A stretch of DNA of 39,861 nucleotides. Source: a virus. The stretch is taken from positions 1 through 39,861 of IMG/VR virus record IMGVR_UViG_3300020572_000018; one strand, given 5' to 3'. The notes under the pieces were generated by a model, which was not told the DNA's origin, ran no database searches, and saw only the letters and a program-made list of their open reading frames with translations. Positions 18,701 to 26,055 of the stretch are shown one piece after another. Numbering within the stretch: position 1 is the stretch's first letter; the number at the start of each line of letters is the position of its first letter. The translations under genes were made by a program, and so were the position numbers.

Positions 18701-20312
18701 AACTAGTAACACCACCTTGATATTGAGGAATGTTTAAAACATTTCCTGATAGTGTTGCTGCTCCACTTGTACCTGTAGTGGTAAGACTTGTTATCCTATT
18801 AGTATAAGCACTGTCCCAAGTTGTTTGAGATGCGATTGTAGGTATTGAATATCCTGCTGTTAAACTAAATACACCTGTTGTATTTGTGTATGTTAAACCA
18901 GTTGCAGTAGAACTTAAAGAAACTAATGTGATGTAGTTAGCTCCATTAGTTATTTGATTGTTATCAGTAGGAATGGTTATAACACCAGTGGTAGAATTAT
19001 ATCCACCGCTTCCTGCAACAAATGATAAAGCTAATCTAGCTCTAGCATCAGTGTAATATAGGTTACCAGATTCAGTGACAAGTGCTGTAGTGTAGTCTCC
19101 AGAAGTAGGAACGATTGCTCCTGTTCTTGTATTGAATGATGTAACACCAGAAGCTATTGTGAATGATCTATCTGCAGACAAATCTAGTGTTGTACCATTA
19201 ATAGTAATAGTTCTAGTTTGTGGAACTTTAGTTCCTATAGACGTTGCTACAGTAGTTGCAAAGTTCGGATCGTTTCCAAGAGCTACCGCTAATTCATTTA
19301 AAGTATCTAATGTGGCGGGAGCAGATGCTACTAAGTTGGCTATTTGAGTTCCAACATAAGTTTGAGTGGCATATGAATTAGCAGTTAAATAAGATAGTAC
19401 ACGTGCGTCCGTGTAATATAAATTAGTACCCTCAGCAATATTTGTTGTTGTAAGAACAACAGCACCTGTTAAAGTGTTTACACTAGTTACACCTCCTGTT
19501 ACAGTGATGACGCCAGTGGCAGAATCATAAGATCCAGAACCAGTTACGCTAATAGCAGCACGAGCTCTTGCATCTGTGTAATAAAGATTAGTTCCTTCAG
19601 TTACTAGTGTAGTGGTATAATCACCGCTCACAGCAACCACTGTACCTGTTCTTCCAAATATTGATACAACACCTCCTATATAACTAGGAATGTTCAACAC
19701 TCCTGTTGAACTATTATAAGTGGCAGATCCACTTGTACCAGTGGTGGTTAATGATATAGCAGCTCTTGCACGAGCATTAGTGTAATATAGATTGGTAGAT
19801 CCTTCAGGTACTTGATCTGTAGTAGATATAAATCCATTATAAATTGGATTATATACAAATATATCTAGTAAGTCATTTACAATAGCACCATCTGTTAATG
19901 TAAATGTAGTACCATTAGTTGATGTTATAGCTGTTGGTGTAAGTAATACACCATTTAAAAATACGTCAATAAGTCCAGGAGTGTAACCACCTGACACTGT
20001 GAATACAGTTTGACCTGCTGTAGCTGTAATTTGTTGTAAAGCTCTAATAGCTCCAACACCAGATGTAGTTACAGATACAATACCTGTTCCATCTATAGCT
20101 AAGCCACTGCCTATCTTAACACCACCTAGAGTGACACTAGACGCTATTGGTAAAGAGTAGGGTGTAACAAACCCTCTAACCCAAGCAGTTGTAGCCAACT
20201 TGGTGGAGTTATCGTTAGCATCAGGTGTTTGACCAGTAGCAGTATTGTTAAGTGTAACTACACCATCTACTGTCAGACCAGCTTTAGCTAGTATGTCAGA
20301 TAGAAACTTCAT
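15783..20312 (-). CDS. Giant modular tail fibre
   Basis: A 1509-residue fibre, the largest gene in the window. The N-terminus has VDGVVTLNN and DNSTKLATTAWVRGFV. Three copies (about residues 95-150, 600-655 and 665-720) of a beta domain contain TAGQTxFTV, PGLIDVFxNG and NGTxxxLT. Other modules are EGTNLYYTDAR repeats, RTxTINGTxxDLSADRxxTI repeats, FNTRTGAI repeats, and TLNELAVALGND (~335) and TLNELAAALGDD (~818). A stretch at ~905-960 with GYNVL-NSSGNYNTGVG-ALSS-GSYNTVIG-SAG is like the beta-helical YadA/Hia head repeats of trimeric adhesins. No S74 domain is present; the C-terminus (TRATGSEITDVI, RVTKNAGSYGGGGKYWIRVTKV) is distinct. It opens the series of long fibres, 12 bases after the 401-residue gene. 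Confidence 0.85.
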   Translation of the reverse strand: MKFLSDILAKAGLTVDGVVTLNNTATGQTPDANDNSTKLATTAWVRGFVTPYSLPIASSVTLGGVKIGSGLAIDGTGIVSVTTSGVGAIRALQQITATAGQTVFTVSGGYTPGLIDVFLNGVLLTPTAITSTNGTTFTLTDGAIVNDLLDIFVYNPIYNGFISTTDQVPEGSTNLYYTNARARAAISLTTTGTSGSATYNSSTGVLNIPSYIGGVVSIFGRTGTVVAVSGDYTTTLVTEGTNLYYTDARARAAISVTGSGSYDSATGVITVTGGVTSVNTLTGAVVLTTTNIAEGTNLYYTDARVLSYLTANSYATQTYVGTQIANLVASAPATLDTLNELAVALGNDPNFATTVATSIGTKVPQTRTITINGTTLDLSADRSFTIASGVTSFNTRTGAIVPTSGDYTTALVTESGNLYYTDARARLALSFVAGSGGYNSTTGVITIPTDNNQITNGANYITLVSLSSTATGLTYTNTTGVFSLTAGYSIPTIASQTTWDSAYTNRITSLTTTGTSGAATLSGNVLNIPQYQGGVTSFNTRTGAITLTSSDVTTALTYTPVTNARTLTINGDAYDLTADRTWTIGVTPSARTIQTYTATAAQTTFTVTGGYIVGLVDVFINGVRLTSADFTASNGTTVVLTTGTGVNNIVDVIKYTSAFTASSALRQVSYFTATAGQTSFTVSYTPGLIDVFYNGSKLAASEYTASNGTSIVLANAAVLNDALEIISYAYSVGAFSGLSTTRTLTINGTSYDLSADRTWTITNASLGAQPQLNGTGLVRMSGTTVSYDNATYATESYVTTAVANLVDAAPATLDTLNELAAALGDDPNFATTIATSIGTKQPQLNGTGFVKISGTTISYDNSTYLTTASASSTYVPYTGATGAVNLGAYDLKVNGLTIGKGAGNLGQNVALGYNVLVDNSSGNYNTGVGTSALSSLGTGSYNTVIGYSAGMSIYSGSNNTIVGIYAGASTLSSNVIIADGAGNIRFQWDGSNIKLNGNTVGSNAYTSTAYLPLAGGTLTGALSGTSASFSGNVAINGTVIGTDQTFGGAYRTFAFGTNANGYNRIFAANDASDGLYINAATGQGVNFRVNGGGSNVVTIASTGAATFSAGISAASFSTGGNIELTTTTAGYYIYNSKPALRYSYFGYSSGYHGILVGATSGNQSLFFSVDVSANPSGAFSGLGSEYVWRNAGSFITPNSINNGYNTLFTWNSSGALTFNQTVTIGSAVAATNVKLLLNGVASKAAGIEFQQNGTAQWYLGNGIASEDNNFELYNSNGTMAMKVNKTTNAIAFGGNAISLTGANPSITLTGSASHLYSYIALNAGTASNVIYTMAETYNQFGPYKQSALVLIGATSAGISIASTDTNGGVRLYTGGNTIRAEIDQYGYFYTYNSTAQNDLWTVIQTGSTSGASSFNFDVGVGDEGGGGNIFKVEAAFAHYFGMAYNCLAEFYISTRATGSEITDVIRRDTALAGSFTASKLNNSTLRVTKNAGSYGGGGKYWIRVTKVTY

Positions 20313-20324
20313 TCAGTTTGTTTA

Positions 20325-21530
20325 TTATTTCTTGATAATTACACGATACGCATTGGCAGAAGGAGCTACAGCAAAACTTACAGTTACTGTTGCAGCATCA
20401 GTTATAACTACATCTGTCATAACTTCTTCTAATGTTGTATTATCTTTAATCATCACGATTACATCAATAGTGTTCAAGCCATGTGTTAATGCATAAGAAG
20501 TGCCAGCACCTCCAATATTTGCAGCATAACCACCAGTTCTGTTATCTAAATAAGTCTTTAACTTTAAAGGAGTTACAATTCTAGTATCATCTGTACCAGT
20601 TGTTAACTCAGCATCTGTTGCAATCTCTGCAATACCTGTACGAGTTTCTGTAGCAGTACGAGCAGATAAAGCAGAAGGAGTTACAGCTTTTACAGTGTCT
20701 GTACCAGTTTGTGTTTCTGCGTTTGTAGCAATAAACACTAATCCTAATACAGTTGTAGTAGCTTGATCTCTATTTACTTCTAATTGAATCCAGTCTGTAG
20801 CTACTGATGTAGATGCATTATTAACCTTAGCAACAATTACATCACCAATATTAAAGGCTACACCGCCAGTTGTTCCTGCTACTGATACATACCAATAGTC
20901 ACCAGCTTTGGTGCCAGCCACGGGGCTAGAACCTACTGGAAACGAACCACTAGATGCATCCCAAGCTCCTTCTAAATTACCAAGACTACCTACGTTAGCA
21001 TCAATGTATGTTTTGATTGCTGTAGATGTAGCTAATGTAGAAGTACTAGAGTTAGCCATATCTGTAATGATCGTCACCTCAGCAGGGTTAGCAGTAGCTC
21101 CAGATACATTACCAATTACTCTTAGATTAGCAATCTGTTGTAACTTTTCAAAAGTTACAGCATTAGCATTGATCTTTAGAGTGGTAACTGCAGAATCTGC
21201 TAGTTTACCTGTGCTTACACCAAGATCTTTAATTCTTAGTGTGTCAGCATTAATCTCAATTGTAACGCTATCTACGTTTACATCAAGAGTAACCACGTCA
21301 CCATTAGCTGATGTAGAGGCTGTAAGACCGGCTCCACCAAGAACATCTTGGATATCACCAGACATATCCACCCAGGCTAAACTATCCCAGAAGTAAATAC
21401 GCTTATCTGTAGTGTCAAAATACACCTGACCTGTTACGGGAGATGCAGGAGCACTACTTAAATTGTGGATGGCCACATTCAAAATCTGATTTTTGGTGAG
21501 GTCCAGATTTGTTAAAAACTTTTTAGACAT
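20325..21530 (-). CDS. Tail fibre-like protein with phage fibre repeats
   Basis: A 401-residue protein. The N-terminal KKFLTNLDLTKNQILNVAIH, then GQVYFDTTDKRIYFWD, match a start also seen in the 175-residue neighbour (DYDFNKNQILNAKLQ, IVYDTTLKLVYAWDG). The middle includes DYWYVSVAGT and IQLEVNRD. Residues ~260-310 contain tandem fibre repeats (ATNAETQTGTDTVKAVTPSAL, ATDAELTTGTDDTRIVTPLKL) typical of phage tail fibre repeat families. The last ~55 residues are a beta domain (YALTHGLNTIDVIVMI, ending AYRVII) shared with the two genes upstream. It probably forms part of the tail tip or fibre attachment. Confidence 0.8.
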   Translation of the reverse strand: MSKKFLTNLDLTKNQILNVAIHNLSSAPASPVTGQVYFDTTDKRIYFWDSLAWVDMSGDIQDVLGGAGLTASTSANGDVVTLDVNVDSVTIEINADTLRIKDLGVSTGKLADSAVTTLKINANAVTFEKLQQIANLRVIGNVSGATANPAEVTIITDMANSSTSTLATSTAIKTYIDANVGSLGNLEGAWDASSGSFPVGSSPVAGTKAGDYWYVSVAGTTGGVAFNIGDVIVAKVNNASTSVATDWIQLEVNRDQATTTVLGLVFIATNAETQTGTDTVKAVTPSALSARTATETRTGIAEIATDAELTTGTDDTRIVTPLKLKTYLDNRTGGYAANIGGAGTSYALTHGLNTIDVIVMIKDNTTLEEVMTDVVITDAATVTVSFAVAPSANAYRVIIKK

Positions 21531-21548
21531 GATATTTATATTTTATAA

Positions 21549-22076
21549 TTAGTTCAAAAATGCTTTCCCACTAAATGGTGCAGAAAATTTAACTGTTAAT
21601 GAATTAGAGTTTGTATATTCTACCTCTCCTATAACTTCTGCATTACTAGAATCCACTATAGAAACGGCTGGGTATTTATTTAAATTATGTGTAATGCTCC
21701 ACGTGGAACTAGACACTGTTTGATTATGAATATGAGAGAACTTATAAGTCTCTTGTATAGAAAGTGTATCTCTATACGTAAGGATAATAGTTCTATTTTC
21801 ATTATCAGCAGTTACAGTGATGTCAACTACTGTTTTATTAAAAGCCTCAGCTATTTGAGAAAGTTGAGTGTCAGATAAACTTACCTGATCCCATTGATTA
21901 CCATCCCATGCATATACTAGTTTTAATGTAGTGTCATATACAATAATACCACTGTCATTAGAATTATACCCAGATGCTAAAGCATTTCTTTCTGCAGTGG
22001 TTACAGGTTGTAACTTAGCATTAAGAATCTGATTCTTATTAAAATCGTAGTCTACATATATTTTCTGTACTGCCAT
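21549..22076 (-). CDS. Short fibre/tail protein with shared C-terminal beta domain
   Basis: A 175-residue protein. The N-terminal half (VDYDFNKNQILNAKLQPV, SGIIVYDTTLKLVYAWDGNQW) is a short copy of the start of the 401-residue protein, and the C-terminal ~55 residues (STWSITHNLNKYPAVSIVD, ending SGKAFLN) are the beta domain found at the ends of the genes on both sides. It therefore looks like a minimal adapter or small fibre with the central repeats missing. The start overlaps the stop of the preceding gene in a TAATG junction, suggesting translational coupling. Confidence 0.75.
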   Translation of the reverse strand: MAVQKIYVDYDFNKNQILNAKLQPVTTAERNALASGYNSNDSGIIVYDTTLKLVYAWDGNQWDQVSLSDTQLSQIAEAFNKTVVDITVTADNENRTIILTYRDTLSIQETYKFSHIHNQTVSSSTWSITHNLNKYPAVSIVDSSNAEVIGEVEYTNSNSLTVKFSAPFSGKAFLN

Positions 22077-22672
22077 TATGATAAATATGCTCTACCGGCT
22101 ACGGGTTGATTAAAGTAAATCTTAAGTCTGTTATTATCAATATACTCTATTGCTCCTTGTATATCTGCACCAGTTAAATCTTCTATACGCACATTAGGAT
22201 TTAAGTTCATTCCATGAACTACATCCCACATGGTGGAAGCTGTTTGTTGTGTAAAAACAAAAGAACTATTTTGATTAATAGTAATGGCAGGATTTAAGTT
22301 AATTCTAGTTATACATCCACCAGAGTTAATCTCTATAATATTTTGACCTGCTTGTTGTGTACTCATGTAGTCTAAACCTAAAGCAGGACCTTTTCCATCT
22401 TCAGACATAAAGTAACCTGTGCCTCCTTTAGAATATAATACATCATCATACTTTACACCTAACCAGGTTTTAAGTTGAATTGTAGTTTCAGATAGAGCTC
22501 CATCATCTTCATTAGCTTCCCATTCAACTAACTCTTTTCTCATAGAGATAAGTTGGTTGTCTTGGTCTGGCTTACAAGAGTCAATACCGTAACGCATCTG
22601 CTTATACAGACGGTGCATTACATCAGCAAACTGCTTATTATATTTAACTCTGTTCTGTAGATACGTTCTCAT
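22076..22672 (-). CDS. Tail/fibre-associated protein with shared C-terminal domain
   Basis: A 198-residue protein. Residues 1-70 are charged and predicted helical (YNKQFADVMHRLYKQMRYG) and the last ~55 residues form the same beta domain as the next two genes (MWDVVHGMNLNPNVRIED, ending GRAYLS). Together the three genes share an attachment or oligomerisation module carried on different N-terminal parts. The start lies inside the last ~30 bases of the small zinc-ribbon-like gene, and the stop forms a TAATG overlap with the next start. The exact virion position is unknown. Confidence 0.72.
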   Translation of the reverse strand: MRTYLQNRVKYNKQFADVMHRLYKQMRYGIDSCKPDQDNQLISMRKELVEWEANEDDGALSETTIQLKTWLGVKYDDVLYSKGGTGYFMSEDGKGPALGLDYMSTQQAGQNIIEINSGGCITRINLNPAITINQNSSFVFTQQTASTMWDVVHGMNLNPNVRIEDLTGADIQGAIEYIDNNRLKIYFNQPVAGRAYLS

Positions 22673-22808
22673 TTTGAGTTTTAATCTGATTAATTAACTG
22701 CTGTTCGTACAAAGATATACAATTTGCACAAACTCTGATTCCATTGGATGCTATTCTATCTTGGCATCCGCAAGAGATTTGGGTTCCACAATTTGAACAC
22801 TGTCTCAT
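22644..22808 (-). CDS. Small Cys-rich zinc-ribbon-like protein
   Basis: A 54-residue protein starting MRQCSNCGTQISCGCQDR and containing VCANC further on. The Cys pairs (C-x2-C, C-x-C, C-x2-C) suggest a metal-binding ribbon, followed by a helical, Gln-rich tail. The ATG is preceded by a leader with AAAAACCAAA, the same element seen in front of several other genes, which supports real expression. The end overlaps the following 198-residue gene by 29 bases in another frame. Function unknown; a small assembly or regulatory protein is possible. Confidence 0.6.
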   Translation of the reverse strand: MRQCSNCGTQISCGCQDRIASNGIRVCANCISLYEQQLINQIKTQNENVSTEQS

Positions 22809-22830
22809 TATATTTGGTTTTTAGTGAGCT

Positions 22831-23388
22831 TTAACAGTTTGTTCCACAAAGTCCGTTGGTAATTTTATCCAATCTTTTCTTTGCGTATAACAACAGTTCC
22901 ATACCTGCTTCAGGACTATGGCAGTATTCCACCTTAGCCTTTGCTGCATCTATAAAACTTTTTATCAATCTTAATTCTATAAGTTTTTCTTTTATGTCTG
23001 CATCTGGTTCACAAGCACCCATCTCTAGTTCACACATAAGATTGTAATATCTATTTACAGTTTGTGTTACACGAAGATGGTTATATTCCACTTGAACTAT
23101 GCTGTTTGGAGACATAGAATAATTAATAACATAGATACCATCTGGAAGTGGTTGTACTGCTTCACTGCATCCTGTCTTTTGTAAACCTAAAGTACAGGCT
23201 GTTAGTGTGGTGTTAAATCCAGGTAACATCTCAATATTTACAGGAAGATTAAATCCTGGAGAAGTAATACTTAGAATACCGCAGTCTTTTCCAACTCCTT
23301 CAGCATATATGCTGGTATCAAAGATACGTAAAACCTTAATATTGTTAGTATCAGGCAGCTCTAAACTTAGCTGATGTTTGCTTGCCAT
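22831..23388 (-). CDS. Conserved-looking virion-region protein, function unknown
   Basis: A 185-residue protein. The N-terminal ~110 residues are probably beta-rich (LELPDTNNIKVLRIFDTS, LPDGIYVINYSM), and the rest is helical with charged residues and cysteines, ending GLCGTNC. It lacks a signal peptide. It is the first gene after the strong terminator that follows the 451-residue gene, and it stands before the short fibre-like genes, so a tail or baseplate-type role is plausible. I do not recognise the family. Confidence 0.65.
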   Translation of the reverse strand: MASKHQLSLELPDTNNIKVLRIFDTSIYAEGVGKDCGILSITSPGFNLPVNIEMLPGFNTTLTACTLGLQKTGCSEAVQPLPDGIYVINYSMSPNSIVQVEYNHLRVTQTVNRYYNLMCELEMGACEPDADIKEKLIELRLIKSFIDAAKAKVEYCHSPEAGMELLLYAKKRLDKITNGLCGTNC

Positions 23389-23467
23389 TAGTGTAAACTT
23401 TTATAGTTTATATAAATTTGAAGACAAAGGTCCTCAATAATAATATACCAAATTTTTGGGAATTATC

Positions 23468-23504
23468 CAAAAACAAAAAGGGAGGGACACGAGTCCTCTC
23501 CCTT
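23468..23504 (-). terminator. Rho-independent terminator after the 451-residue gene
   Basis: Read on the minus strand, an 11-bp GC-rich stem (AAGGGAG and GTCC on the 5' arm, GGAC and CTCCCTT on the 3' arm, one bulged base) closes a four-base loop. TTTTTGTTTTT follows directly. The stem begins about 24 bases after the stop codon of the 451-residue gene. This is the clearest intrinsic terminator in the window and separates the head/connector genes from the tail-fibre genes. Confidence 0.85.
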
Positions 23505-23527
23505 AGTGTTAGATATTCTTAATATCC

Positions 23528-24883
23528 TTATACAGTCTCTAGAGAAACAGCATTACCAGCAGCACTTGCACTAGATACAATGAAGTTAGTAATTGAAGTG
23601 GTTGCAGTACCAGTTGGTACGTGAACTACGATCAAATACTGATCATTATCAAAAGTACTAGAAGGATTGTTAAAACGAGGTACGTTGTGCAAGATCAATA
23701 CTTGATCATACAAAGCAGACTTAGTTACAGTGTTCAAAGCTGGATCAGCTTCAATCTCACGCATACGTAAGCTATCTACACGAGAGCTATCAGGATATGC
23801 ATTTTGTAAGTAACGACCATCTAAGATCAACTCACGAAGTACAGTCTCACCCAAACCAGAAGCTTGCTTAGGAGCTTGAAGTTCTGCAGATGCAAACAAG
23901 TTTGTAGCACAAGGATCACCAGACTCTTCTACAAAAGAAGTGTAGATGAACAAAGGCTCCAAACCGTAGAAATCTGTAGGAGTGAAAGTACATGCACCAA
24001 ACTTAGTCTCAACATAAGCAGCAGTGATCTCAATGTGAGAATCTAAAGCAGCAATGTCGTTAGCTACAGTGATTACAGTGTAAGTGTCAGTTGCAATTTG
24101 AGAATAGATCTTAGCATTACCATTTGTAGAAGCTACAGCAGCTTTACTAAGAACAATGTTTGCATTACCAGAACTAGCTGAATCAGCAGCACCAATAGAA
24201 ACTACATAAGAAGCACCAGCCAAAGAAGCATGAACTACTTTTTCTCCAACTTGGAAAAGAGCAGCATCAGCATTTGCTACAGCAATAGTTGCAGAAGCAG
24301 CAGTAGGATCAATAGCTACAGAAGCTGTAGTCATATTCCATACTTTAGCCACTACAAACTCTTTCAACAAAAGAGACTCGTTAATCTGATCTTTCCACTT
24401 AAGTAAGACAACATTTTGGTCTACTGTGTTAGTAGTACCAGCTACAGTGTCACAACCACTGAATCCATCCAAAGTGTCATAAAGATTACGGCTTACGAAA
24501 CGTAAAGCAGGTGAACCTTTAACATCTAGACGTAGACGGTAAGTGTTATCACTGTAAATTGTAGCTGCAGAAGGATCTACAGATACGATTTGGTTCTGAG
24601 CAGCATCAGATGTCACTTTGATAAGACGGCTGATGTACTTAGGGTTAATCACTTTAGACTTAACTGACTCTTTGTAACCACCGTGTACGGGGCCAATTTT
24701 GTCAGCAGCAAAGTAACTACCTTGAGCCAAAATAAAAGGGGCAGCTTGTGCAGAAACTACTTGGTAAGATTTGGCATCAAAGAAACCAATCTGTCCAGCA
24801 GTTAAAGCATCAGTTCCACCAGAGCTAGCAAGTGTTGTGCTAGCAGGCAAGAATGACTTGCGGAATGCATTAGGAAAATACAT
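23528..24883 (-). CDS. Probable abundant virion structural protein
   Basis: A 451-residue protein rich in Ala, Ser, Thr and Val, with mixed beta character and no membrane segment. It begins MYFPNAFRKSFLP; the second half contains FYGLEPLFIYTSFVEESGDPC and RELILDGRYLQNAYPDSSR-DSLRMREIE. The leader is almost identical to that of the capsid gene and a strong terminator follows, both of which suggest high expression. Position after the connectors is where a major tail protein or sheath would lie in a long-tailed phage. In a short-tailed phage it could instead be a decoration, head-fibre or tail component. I cannot assign a fold from motifs. Confidence 0.65.
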   Translation of the reverse strand: MYFPNAFRKSFLPASTTLASSGGTDALTAGQIGFFDAKSYQVVSAQAAPFILAQGSYFAADKIGPVHGGYKESVKSKVINPKYISRLIKVTSDAAQNQIVSVDPSAATIYSDNTYRLRLDVKGSPALRFVSRNLYDTLDGFSGCDTVAGTTNTVDQNVVLLKWKDQINESLLLKEFVVAKVWNMTTASVAIDPTAASATIAVANADAALFQVGEKVVHASLAGASYVVSIGAADSASSGNANIVLSKAAVASTNGNAKIYSQIATDTYTVITVANDIAALDSHIEITAAYVETKFGACTFTPTDFYGLEPLFIYTSFVEESGDPCATNLFASAELQAPKQASGLGETVLRELILDGRYLQNAYPDSSRVDSLRMREIEADPALNTVTKSALYDQVLILHNVPRFNNPSSTFDNDQYLIVVHVPTGTATTSITNFIVSSASAAGNAVSLETV

Positions 24884-24932
24884 AGGGCTTTAATTTAAAG
24901 GGTTATAAATAAATAAATAAAAAACAAATTTA
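24884..24932 (-). promoter_or_regulatory. Leader of the 451-residue gene: near-palindromic element plus -7 like box
   Basis: On the minus strand, TAACCCTTTAAATTAAAGCCC lies immediately before the ATG; the same element precedes the capsid gene and no other start I checked. Further upstream, at 24925-24932, TAAATTTG matches the Bacteroidota -7 consensus TAnnTTTG. No TTTG stands at the expected -33 position, so the promoter is incomplete by that rule. A middle or late phage promoter or a translation enhancer are alternatives. Confidence 0.45.
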
Positions 24933-25343
24933 ACTTAAAAACATTAACTTATACTTGGTTGAAGCAATCAAACTCTTCACCTCATCTAGTTGGTTTACTA
25001 CTTCAGAGAAAGGCATGATCTTTTGTAACTCACTAACTTCTGTATATAATTCTTTTATGTGAGATATTGCTTCCTGTACAGATCCACATTTATATGGACT
25101 CACTGCCGGGAAGTCTAGAAGCTTCTCACGAGCTCCTTGGTATTGTTCAGCTACAGCATCTACTAAATCTGGCATTTCATCATAAAACTCATTAAGAGCC
25201 TTATGTGCTGAAAAAGATCCAGGTCCAGTTATCTTAAGATGTAACTGATGCATACTTGTTGTAAGAGCTTGAGCATGTGCCAACATTGCTGCTGTTTCTG
25301 TACATGGTCCCATTGGACCAGGTCTTTGTAGTTTCTGCATCAT
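24930..25343 (-). CDS. Probable head-tail connector component
   Basis: A 137-residue, predominantly helical protein, starting MMQKLQRPGPMGPCTETAAM with helices around residues 25-60 and 95-130. Its start overlaps the stop of the 234-residue gene in a TAATG junction, so the two are likely translated together. The place between capsid and tail genes, plus small helical character, suits a connector or completion protein. There is no motif that proves it. Confidence 0.5.
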   Translation of the reverse strand: MMQKLQRPGPMGPCTETAAMLAHAQALTTSMHQLHLKITGPGSFSAHKALNEFYDEMPDLVDAVAEQYQGAREKLLDFPAVSPYKCGSVQEAISHIKELYTEVSELQKIMPFSEVVNQLDEVKSLIASTKYKLMFLS

Positions 25344-26047
25344 TAACTATTTCTTTGTGCGTTTTGTATTTCTCTCTGATACTGGTTCATTGACTCTATA
25401 TCTCCTGCTAAAATAGCAGCTGCGTCATCAACTATAATTTCACAAATATCATCTTTTAACTCACACTCTACATTTACTGTAAACGTTTGTCCAGTTGATA
25501 TATTGCTACATCCAATAAACTGAATTTCTCTAGGCTTTCTATAATATACTAACTTAGCGTCAAGTACCGTAAACTTACCATTTGTATAGATTCTAATCTT
25601 ATCTCCTAAGATTGTGCAAAATGTTTCTGCCCATTCAAAAGAAGGTTGTTTAAAACTATCTGCTAGTAACATATCTACGTTAGCTTCTTCAGCTTGGTAT
25701 ATTGTACTTAAAGGTCTTTTAGGACAGCAATCATTCTGTATATTAGCTCCAACTCTTACAAAGTGTAAATAGTTAGCTGGAATTAATTCACTCTCAAAGA
25801 ACTTTAATCTTTCATAACCAGTCAGATCAACTTCATTAAGTAAGATCTGTAGATCATCAACAACTGTTACACTTTGTTCTGAAGACTCTTTTAAAGCATT
25901 CAATCCATGTAATCTTCTACGTGTCCATTCAAGCTGAGCCTTATTAAAAGCTTCTTGTATCATCCAACACTCTATGTTGTCATAATCAAAGGAGCTAAGC
26001 TTATTAAGCCTTTGCTTGATTTTTATTTGTAGCAAGTTGTTATTCAT
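25343..26047 (-). CDS. Head-tail connector/ring-like protein
   Basis: A 234-residue protein. The N-terminal segment is helical, with W-x2-EAFNKAQLEWTRRR-LHGLNA followed by VDDLQILLNEVDL; the second half is beta-rich (DKIRIYTNGKFTVLDAKLVYYRKPREI) and ends with a helix (AAAILAGDIESMNQYQREIQ). This layout, as I remember it, is found in connector or ring proteins of Bacteroidota phages including crAss-like ones, placed after the capsid gene. The assignment rests on that memory and on position. The stop overlaps the next start. Confidence 0.6.
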   Translation of the reverse strand: MNNNLLQIKIKQRLNKLSSFDYDNIECWMIQEAFNKAQLEWTRRRLHGLNALKESSEQSVTVVDDLQILLNEVDLTGYERLKFFESELIPANYLHFVRVGANIQNDCCPKRPLSTIYQAEEANVDMLLADSFKQPSFEWAETFCTILGDKIRIYTNGKFTVLDAKLVYYRKPREIQFIGCSNISTGQTFTVNVECELKDDICEIIVDDAAAILAGDIESMNQYQREIQNAQRNS

Positions 26048-26055
26048 ATACTATT

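Noticed and set aside
20908-21396. A 162-codon plus-strand open frame
   Set aside because: It lies wholly within the 401-residue fibre gene and its Val/Leu/Pro/Ser-rich translation is what antisense of a Thr/Ala/Asn-rich protein gives.
23389-23464. Complete promoter upstream of the 185-residue gene
   Set aside because: The best match (GACCTTTG with TTTG 16 bases upstream) misses the TA of the -7 box and has poor spacing.
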